Source: an uncultured Chloroflexales bacterium (GTDB taxonomy: Bacteria > Chloroflexota > Chloroflexia > Chloroflexales > Chloroflexaceae). Taken from it: 64,000 nucleotides of DNA. The DNA lies in the NCBI GenBank assembly GCA_937902315.1, contig CALGUG010000039.1:62001-126000 (forward strand), written 5' to 3'. Made by a program: the position numbers and the translations under genes. The notes beneath the pieces were generated by a model. That model was not told the origin of the DNA. It searched no databases and saw only the letters and a list, made by a program, of their open reading frames with translations. Shown piece by piece: positions 58,293 through 64,000 of this stretch; position 1 is the stretch's first letter, and the number at the start of each line of letters is the position of its first letter.

Positions 58293-59939
58293 ATGATTAT
58301 CGCAGACATCAACAACATGGCACGCGTCCACGGCGGACGAACGATCTTTCGCAATCTCTCTTGGTCGATCCAAGAGCGCGAGAAGATCGGTTTGGTTGGC
58401 CCGAACGGCATTGGAAAATCGACGATTCTGTGCACTCTCGCTGGCATCGAAGCGCCCGACGAAGGCACGGTGACCCTGCGACGCGGCCTGCGAGTGGCCT
58501 ATCTGCCCCAAGAGTACGAGGGCGATCCCGAGCGCTCGGTCTTCGATGAGCTGCTCGCGGCACGCGACGATCTCGTTGCGCTCGAGGCGGCCATCGCCGA
58601 GGCCGAGGCCCAACTGGGCGATCCAGCGGTGATCGTCGATATGGATCGTATGGCGAAGGTGCTGCAGCGCCACGAGCAGCTGCTGAACCAATGGCAAGAG
58701 CAGGGCGGCGGCCAGACCCACTCGCGCGCCGAGGCGCTTTTGCGCGAACTCGAGCTCGACGAGCGCCAATGGCAGCGCCCTATGAAGCTGCTGAGCGGCG
58801 GCCAGCGGAAACTGGTTGGTTTGGCGCGCTGTCTGCTGAGCGACCCCGATCTGCTGCTGCTCGACGAGCCAGACAACCATCTCGATATGGAGAAGAAGAG
58901 CCTGCTCGAGCGCATCATCAATCAATTCGACGGTGCGGTGGTGATCATCTCGCACGACCGCTATCTGCTCGACGAGACGGTGCGCATCATCGCCGAGATC
59001 GAGCCTTCCGATAAGAGTATGGCGCGTATGAAGCGCTGGGAGGGCAACTACTCGTCGTATGTGACCCAAAAAGAGCTGGCGCTGATTCGTCAACAGCAGA
59101 CTTACAGCTCGCAGCAGAAAGAGATCGAGCGTTTAGAGGCGGCCATCGCACGCTTTCGGGTCTGGCTGAATATCTCGCTGGACAGGCGGCACAAAACGCG
59201 CCTCCTCAACAAACAGCGCCAGATCGATCGCATGGAGAAGATCGAGCGGCCAGTCTTGGAGCGTCGCAAAATGGCGCTCGAGTTCCGCCCACGGCTGCGG
59301 GGCGGTGCCAAAGCGATCGAGCTGCGGGGCATCGATAAATACTTCGGCGATCATATCATCTTTATGGGCGCCAGCGCCACGATTATGAACGGCGAGCGGG
59401 TCGGGATCGTCGGCCCGAACGGGGCGGGTAAATCGGTGCTGCTGCGAATGATTATGGGTGAGATCGAAGCCGACGCGGGCGAGATTTGGATCGGCCCGAG
59501 CATTCAGACCGCGTACTACGCTCAGCAGCACGAAACGCTCGATATGAACCAGACCCCGATCGAGGCGCTGCGAGCGCTCAAGCCGATGTACGAGGGCGAG
59601 GCGGTCGCCAAGCTGGGCAAGTTCCTCATTCCCTACGCGGCCTGCAACCAGCCGATCGCCAAACTTAGCGGCGGCGAAAAGAGCCGCGTTCAGCTCGCGC
59701 GCCTGATGCTGACGGGTGCCAACTGTCTGATTCTTGACGAGCCGACCAATAATCTCGATATCCCATCGGCGGAGGTGCTAGAGCAGTCGCTCGATAGCTT
59801 CGCGGGCACGGTGATCGTGGTCTCGCACGACCGCTACTTCCTCGACCGCGTGGTCGACCGCATCTTCGAGATCCGCGATGGCGGCCTAAAGATCTATGAA
59901 GGTGGCTATAGCTACTACGAAGAGCACAAGGAGAGCTAA
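58293..59939 (+). CDS. ABC-F family ATPase
   Basis: Soluble ABC-F protein (548 aa) with two ATP-binding domains and no membrane segments. The first NBD has GPNGIGKST, LSGGQRK and LLLLDEPDNHLD; the second has GPNGAGKSV, LSGGEKSR and LILDEPTNNLD. The linker between them (RRHKTRLLNKQRQIDRMEKIERP) is the basic arm that reaches the ribosomal P-site in ABC-F factors. Members are ribosome-acting translation factors or antibiotic-protection proteins. I chose ATG 58293, with GAGAAAG upstream; the frame opens at TTG 58263. The attenuator-like leader favours a role in antibiotic or ribosome-stress response. Confidence 0.9.
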   Translation: MIIADINNMARVHGGRTIFRNLSWSIQEREKIGLVGPNGIGKSTILCTLAGIEAPDEGTVTLRRGLRVAYLPQEYEGDPERSVFDELLAARDDLVALEAAIAEAEAQLGDPAVIVDMDRMAKVLQRHEQLLNQWQEQGGGQTHSRAEALLRELELDERQWQRPMKLLSGGQRKLVGLARCLLSDPDLLLLDEPDNHLDMEKKSLLERIINQFDGAVVIISHDRYLLDETVRIIAEIEPSDKSMARMKRWEGNYSSYVTQKELALIRQQQTYSSQQKEIERLEAAIARFRVWLNISLDRRHKTRLLNKQRQIDRMEKIERPVLERRKMALEFRPRLRGGAKAIELRGIDKYFGDHIIFMGASATIMNGERVGIVGPNGAGKSVLLRMIMGEIEADAGEIWIGPSIQTAYYAQQHETLDMNQTPIEALRALKPMYEGEAVAKLGKFLIPYAACNQPIAKLSGGEKSRVQLARLMLTGANCLILDEPTNNLDIPSAEVLEQSLDSFAGTVIVVSHDRYFLDRVVDRIFEIRDGGLKIYEGGYSYYEEHKES

Positions 59940-60724
59940 GGGCTGGAACGGCGGGCCTGCAGCGTTTTGCTGATGCGCTCGAGGGCCTCGCGCAAAGTGC
60001 TTAGCTCGCGCTCGATCAGCCAAGCGCCATAGTCGTCAAGCCGCTCTAGCTCGCCGTGAATGCTGAGCATACTGGTTCGGGCGCGCGCGATCTGCTCGCA
60101 AGTGGGTGTGACCCAAGCGGGCAGATCGGCCGCTTGACGACGCTCGGGCAGCGACCCCGCATTCTGCGGGTTATCCACAATGCTGCTCTCAAACTGCTGC
60201 TCGGCTAGCTCGCTCTGTTCCTCATCGCGCCCGACCACAAAGTTGCGCAGGGTTCCTTCGCGCTGCAGGGTGTTTAGGGCGCGCTGCACATCACAAATAC
60301 GTGGGCTGCACTCGCTTTCGAGCATGGTGTCGAGCACGCTGGGCGGGGTAGAGGGTCGCGCCACTAGCGCGGCGACGCTCTGGTTGAAGTGGCCGCTGAT
60401 CACAGCCTCGCGAAAACGGCTGTCGCGCTGGGCTGCCAGATGGATGTTGAGCAGGCGCTCGGCCACATCGGGGCTGGTGCCGGTGACTTCGAGGAAGAGA
60501 TACCAACGCCCTTCGTCGGCGATACTGCGCGCTTGGCTGAGCCAGGTCGCAGCGTCGAGCAGGGCCTCTCCGCGTCGGCGGCGATCCATAAGGTAGTTGC
60601 GGGCGATCTCGATCAACTCGTGACCGAGTTTGTTGGCTTCGGCTGGAAGAACCACCTCTTCGAGGCGCAAACCGGGCTGACTCGGCGACAGGTCGCCGAC
60701 ACGCTTCAGGCTTGGTTTGACCAT
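59936..60724 (-). CDS. Hypothetical protein with DUF3102-like region
   Basis: A 262-aa protein. Residues about 30-125 (HELIEIARNYL, GEALLDAATWLSQARSIADEGRWYLFLEVTGTSPDVAERLLNIH) resemble DUF3102-type proteins, in which an LxxAK-like helix and GxW segment precede a winged-helix-like region. The middle is acidic and low in structure. The C-terminal part has a helical, coiled-coil-like stretch (TSMLSIHGELERLDDYGAWLIERELSTLREALERISKTLQ). I chose ATG 60724. It converges on the ABC-F gene with stop codons overlapping by 4 nt. Function unknown; a DNA- or partner-binding role is possible. Confidence 0.65.
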   Translation of the reverse strand: MVKPSLKRVGDLSPSQPGLRLEEVVLPAEANKLGHELIEIARNYLMDRRRRGEALLDAATWLSQARSIADEGRWYLFLEVTGTSPDVAERLLNIHLAAQRDSRFREAVISGHFNQSVAALVARPSTPPSVLDTMLESECSPRICDVQRALNTLQREGTLRNFVVGRDEEQSELAEQQFESSIVDNPQNAGSLPERRQAADLPAWVTPTCEQIARARTSMLSIHGELERLDDYGAWLIERELSTLREALERISKTLQARRSSP

Positions 60725-61000
60725 CGGCCATCTCCTCACACAACCCAAACCGATCTTGCGATGCTACTGGGTGGATGTCTTAACTATACCACGCCTGTCC
60801 AGTTCTTAACCAGCATACACAATCACGAGCAGGCTGCCAAAAGCGCTTGAAGAGCGCGTCTACATGCCGTATGATGAAACAATTGGCAGATCTCATTTTC
60901 TGGGCTGTGTAGCAATTTTCCGAACATTTCGGTACATATAAAGTAGGCGGTATTGCTGCCTGTTTTTTCCGCTCTCTATCTGTTTAAAAGGCGATCAATT

Positions 61001-62101
61001 ATGGATCTTACAGGCCATACGATTGGGTCATACAAACTGCTTGAAAAGCTTCAGAACGACAAACCGGGCATGAGCGAAGTCTATCGGGCTTACGATAACC
61101 TACATAACAGGCAGGTCGCGGTTAAAGTTCTCTCGGGCGCACTGGCGCGCAATCCCGCCTTTATTCAGCGCTTTCAACAAGAGGCGCGCGTCTTGTCTCG
61201 TCTCCAACATCCTTCGATTGTGTCGTTGTACGATAGCGGAACCAGCGAGAGCTACGACTATCTGGTGATGGAATATATGGCGGGCGGCTCCTTGGCTGGC
61301 TTGATCCAGCGCGAAGGCCCGCTACCGCTCGAGCGAGTGCTACGCATCACCGAGGCAATCGCTTCGGCGCTCGACTACGCTCACGCCCCGCCCTTTCAAC
61401 TGGTTCACCGCGATGTGAAGCCCGCCAATATCTTGCTCGACGCGCATGGCAATCCCAAGCTGAGCGACTTCGGCTTGGTGAAGGTGGCGGAGGCTCATCT
61501 CACCATCGTTGGGCAGCGCTTCGGTACACCCGCCTATATGCCGCCCGAACAGGCCTTCCCTTCGGGCGAGATCGGCAGCCCAACCAACGTCGGTCCATGG
61601 ACCGATATCTATTCCTTGGGTGTGGTTGTCTTCCAAATGCTGACCAAGCAGTTACCCTTCCGTGGCACTGTCGACGAACTGCTTAACGCTCAGCAGAACC
61701 AAGTTCCGCCCTCATTATTGGCCTTTCGCCCCGAGCTTTCGCCCATGCTCGATGAAGCCGTTCAGAAAGCGCTACGCAAACGCTCGACAGAGCGCTATCA
61801 CAGCGCAGGAGCCTTTGCAGCCGCGCTACGTCAGGCTGCCTATCACACGCCAATGGCCCAAGCGGGCGGCTATCGCCCCCCTGTGATCGCGCAGATCCCG
61901 CCGACGAGCCAAGCCGCCTATGCGCCTCAGCCAACACCAAGCAGCCAGCCTTCGTTTTCGCAAGCTCAGCTCTACGCTTCCTTGAACCCGCCTGTAAGCG
62001 AGCCTCAACGCAGCCGCATGCTCTCGATCGTGATCTGGATGCTGATCGCCATGGTTGTGATCGCGATCATCTGCTTGTTGGTGCTGCTGGTGTTGTTATA
62101 A
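61001..62101 (+). CDS. Serine/threonine protein kinase with C-terminal membrane anchor
   Basis: PknB-type Ser/Thr kinase (366 aa). Residues about 9-270 form the kinase: glycine-rich region GSYKLLEKLQNDKPGMSEVYRA, catalytic Lys in VAVKVL, HRDVKPANILL with Asp at about 144, DFGLVKV, and the activation segment FGTPAYMPPEQ. A Pro/Gln-rich linker follows, then a single C-terminal helix (IVIWMLIAMVVIAIICLLVLLVLL) with almost no external part, so it is a tail-anchored kinase without a sensor domain. I chose ATG 61001; the frame extends to 60953 without a start signal. No neighbouring phosphatase. Confidence 0.92.
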   Translation: MDLTGHTIGSYKLLEKLQNDKPGMSEVYRAYDNLHNRQVAVKVLSGALARNPAFIQRFQQEARVLSRLQHPSIVSLYDSGTSESYDYLVMEYMAGGSLAGLIQREGPLPLERVLRITEAIASALDYAHAPPFQLVHRDVKPANILLDAHGNPKLSDFGLVKVAEAHLTIVGQRFGTPAYMPPEQAFPSGEIGSPTNVGPWTDIYSLGVVVFQMLTKQLPFRGTVDELLNAQQNQVPPSLLAFRPELSPMLDEAVQKALRKRSTERYHSAGAFAAALRQAAYHTPMAQAGGYRPPVIAQIPPTSQAAYAPQPTPSSQPSFSQAQLYASLNPPVSEPQRSRMLSIVIWMLIAMVVIAIICLLVLLVLL

Positions 62102-62154
62102 GCCACTGTCCTTTTGTTGGCGTGCCTTTTGCTAGCTTTCAAGCAAGCACTTGT

Positions 62155-62530
62155 TTGCACAACTCTGGCGGAGGGTTTGCTTGCTCCCATTCGATCCTTG
62201 GCGCGTCCGCCTTCGGCTACAAAAGTCCCCATCTCGCATGCAGGCTGCTTGCGAGCGCTGCTTGCAACGCTGGCAGCGCTGCGCTATGCTGCTCTCCTGC
62301 TTGGCAGGAGCTATGCATTACCCAAAGCCGCGTCGGCAGCAAAAGGCGATATGTCGCATACCATCGCGGGAGTATCCTTGAGAGCACGAAACGGGGAGCA
62401 TTCACCCCCTCTCCCGCACTGCGGGAGAGGGGGCCGGGGGGTGAGGGCAGCTAGCCGCTCTGATAGCCGAAGGCGGACGCGCTTGAGACCGCATGGAAGG
62501 GAGAGAGCAAGCCGCCCAAAGCATGAAAAA
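62155..62530. repeat. Facing inverted pair of dispersed repeat with CTCTCCCGC hairpin
   Basis: A forward copy (core 62202-62222, CGTCCGCCTTCGGCTAC) and a reverse copy (core 62461-62482) face each other, with matching outer flanks (CTGGCGGAGGG... and ...GCCGCCCAAAGC). Between them CCCCCTCTCCCGC (62405-62417) pairs with GCGGGAGAGGGGG (62421-62433). No gene is seen in 62102-62673. Confidence 0.72.
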
Positions 62531-62673
62531 CGGCTTCACATGCGCTCGCTGGAACATATCGAAGGCCGTTTTAGAGCATGCTATCGCCAAAAGCTCCTCA
62601 TTAGGCTAGACAGAAAACACAGAGTAGCATACAATTGAAAAGACTCAGACGATTAGATAAGGAGATGTATCCT

Positions 62674-64000
62674 ATGGCAAAGGTGAGTGCTGGTGTGCTC
62701 TTTACGCCAATCCCAGAGCGTATCGAACGGCTCCATGATTTGGCCTATAACCTCTGGTGGACGTGGCATAACGAGGCCCAAGAACTATACCGTCAAATCG
62801 ACCCGGCCTTGTGGGAATTGGTATACCACAACCCTGTAGATTTCTTACGGGAGGTTCGTCAGCACACACTTGAGGCGGCTGCAGCGAATCCTGCATATCT
62901 CCAACAGTATGATGCAGTAATCAGTGCCTTCGATGCCTATATGGGCGAAACCTCGACTTGGTTCACCAAACACTACCCCGATATGCAGAACGAAACGATC
63001 GCTTACTTTAGCGCCGAGTTCGGTCTGCACGAATCATTGCCGATCTATTCGGGCGGTTTGGGTATCCTTTCGGGCGATCACACCAAAGAAGCCAGCGATA
63101 TGGGCTTACCCTTTGTGGGCGTGGGCTTTATCTATCCGCAAGGCTACTTCCGTCAGCGTCTCGACCATAGCGGCTGGCAGTTTGCCGAATACAACAAGCT
63201 CAACTTCTCTAATGTTTCGGCCACTCCGGCGCTCACGCCCGATGGCAAAGAAGTAGTGGTTGAGGTCGAATTGCCCGGACGCACAATCTACGCCAAAGTC
63301 TATCGCTTCCAAAACGGTCGCAACCCACTCTTCTTGATGGATACGGATATTCACCCCAATAGTCCGCGCGACCGCGAACTCTCGGCGCGTCTCTACGGCG
63401 GCGACCAAGAGATGCGTATCTCGCAAGAGATCGTTCTGGGCATCGGCGGTGTGCGCGCCCTGCGCAAGCTCGGTATCAACCCGACCGTTTGGCATATGAA
63501 CGAAGGCCACTCTGCATTCCTCGTATTAGAGTTGCTGCGCGAAAAGATTCAGGCTGGTGTGCCCTATGAAGAGGCCGTGCGCGAGATTCAGGCGCGCTCG
63601 ATCTTCACAACCCACACGCCTGTTCCGGCTGGCAACGACGCCTTCCCCTTCCATTTGATGGAACAGTTCTTTGCGCAGTATTGGCCACAACTTGGCCTCT
63701 CGCAGGAAGATTTTCTTAACTTGGCGCGCCAGGATCAGCATTGGGGTCCCACCTTTGCGATGACTGTGCTAGCCATTCGCTTTGCCAGCCGCCGCAATGG
63801 CGTGAGCAAGCTGCATGGCCATGTAGCTCGTGGTATGTGGAACTGGCTCTTCCCCGGCACCCCCCAAGACGAGGTGCCAATCACGTCGATCACCAACGGC
63901 GTGCATACTGGTACATGGCTCGCACCCGAACTTCGAAAACTGTACGACGAATATCTGCCCGCTAACTGGACCGATACAGTCGACGACAAGAAAACTTGGG
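62674..64000 (+). CDS. glgP: Alpha-glucan (glycogen) phosphorylase, truncated by window end
   Basis: N-terminal 442 residues of a GT35 alpha-glucan phosphorylase, which releases glucose-1-phosphate from glycogen or maltodextrin. HDLAYNLWWTWHNEAQELYRQID and ETIAYFSAEFGLHESLPIYSGGLGILSGDHTKEASDMGLPFVGVGFIYPQGYFRQ are typical of the bacterial/archaeal TIGR02094-type branch. WHMNEGHSAFL and FTTHTPVPAGNDAFP follow in order. AAGGAG lies 8 nt before the ATG at 62674. The reading frame is open at 64000. It is preceded by a repeat-filled gap, so it is probably a new transcription unit. Confidence 0.93.
   Translation, partial: MAKVSAGVLFTPIPERIERLHDLAYNLWWTWHNEAQELYRQIDPALWELVYHNPVDFLREVRQHTLEAAAANPAYLQQYDAVISAFDAYMGETSTWFTKHYPDMQNETIAYFSAEFGLHESLPIYSGGLGILSGDHTKEASDMGLPFVGVGFIYPQGYFRQRLDHSGWQFAEYNKLNFSNVSATPALTPDGKEVVVEVELPGRTIYAKVYRFQNGRNPLFLMDTDIHPNSPRDRELSARLYGGDQEMRISQEIVLGIGGVRALRKLGINPTVWHMNEGHSAFLVLELLREKIQAGVPYEEAVREIQARSIFTTHTPVPAGNDAFPFHLMEQFFAQYWPQLGLSQEDFLNLARQDQHWGPTFAMTVLAIRFASRRNGVSKLHGHVARGMWNWLFPGTPQDEVPITSITNGVHTGTWLAPELRKLYDEYLPANWTDTVDDKKTW

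Noticed and set aside
60836..60850. AAAAGCGCTTGA motif in the kinase upstream region
   Set aside because: Only the central eight bases match the operator and it is about 150 bp from the kinase start, with no promoter in the right place.

Overview
The window looks like a chromosomal segment of a Chloroflexota bacterium, probably class Chloroflexia near Herpetosiphon. This is inferred, not proven. The clues are lipoprotein substrate-binding proteins with Ala/Pro/Thr-rich linkers after a Tat-like lipobox, several large secreted or cytoplasmic clan-A glycoside hydrolases, a class III lanthipeptide synthetase, many STAND-type NTPases, and an unusual load of short intergenic repeats. Base composition is mixed, with GC-rich housekeeping genes and AT-richer accessory blocks around 19.4-26.9 kb and 41.3-42.8 kb.

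Layout. 0-9.6 kb is a sugar-uptake locus: two Gfo/Idh/MocA dehydrogenases, a LacI regulator with matching palindromic operators, an LplABC/YtcQ-YteP-YtcP-type ABC transporter, and a DUF2264 enzyme broken by a one-base frameshift in a G7 run. 10-19 kb has a secreted glycoside hydrolase and a complete Opp/Dpp-type oligosaccharide or peptide ABC operon. That operon has a consensus promoter, a roughly 400-nt structured leader and a hidden 59-aa membrane protein. 19.4-26.4 kb is the most unusual part. One minus-strand operon encodes a caspase-like protease, a membrane NACHT NTPase, a Cys-containing lanthipeptide-precursor-like protein and a class III LanKC synthetase. It is followed by an NB-ARC/TPR STAND protein at 27.2-30.5 kb.

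30.8-41.2 kb holds tRNA-Val(CAC), plsY-panE, a 1001-aa glycoside hydrolase, two tandem proteins resembling only the first half of MreB, YciH (SUI1), and fdhD with a YdeP-type molybdopterin oxidoreductase. 41.4-47.3 kb holds a zinc-ribbon/SH3/DUF4352 membrane protein, a secreted GH5-like enzyme with duplicated C-terminal repeats, lrgAB, and an alpha/beta hydrolase lacking its nucleophile Ser. 48.6-52.0 kb is a cell-envelope operon (PIG-L deacetylase, FemAB-like transferase, MurE). 52-57.9 kb has DUF1684 and GNAT genes, then a sulfide/persulfide detoxification operon (rhodanese-DUF2892, CstB-like MBL-rhodanese, rhodanese, TSUP exporter) behind an ECF sigma/ZAS anti-sigma pair.

58-62 kb has an ABC-F ATPase behind a promoter, a 33-codon leader ORF and an intrinsic terminator (an attenuator layout), then a DUF3102-like protein and a Ser/Thr kinase. 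The right edge cuts a glycogen phosphorylase gene.

Across the whole window an intergenic repeat with the core GCGTCCGCCTACGGCTATCA occurs about 15 times, often as facing inverted pairs. It is often linked to a second motif (GGCCTTCGGCAGAGCGGAAC) and to terminal inverted repeats resembling ACCAAATCCGCTT. Many short ORFs in intergenic DNA are translations of these repeats. Family assignments are from reading the protein sequences; no database search was run.
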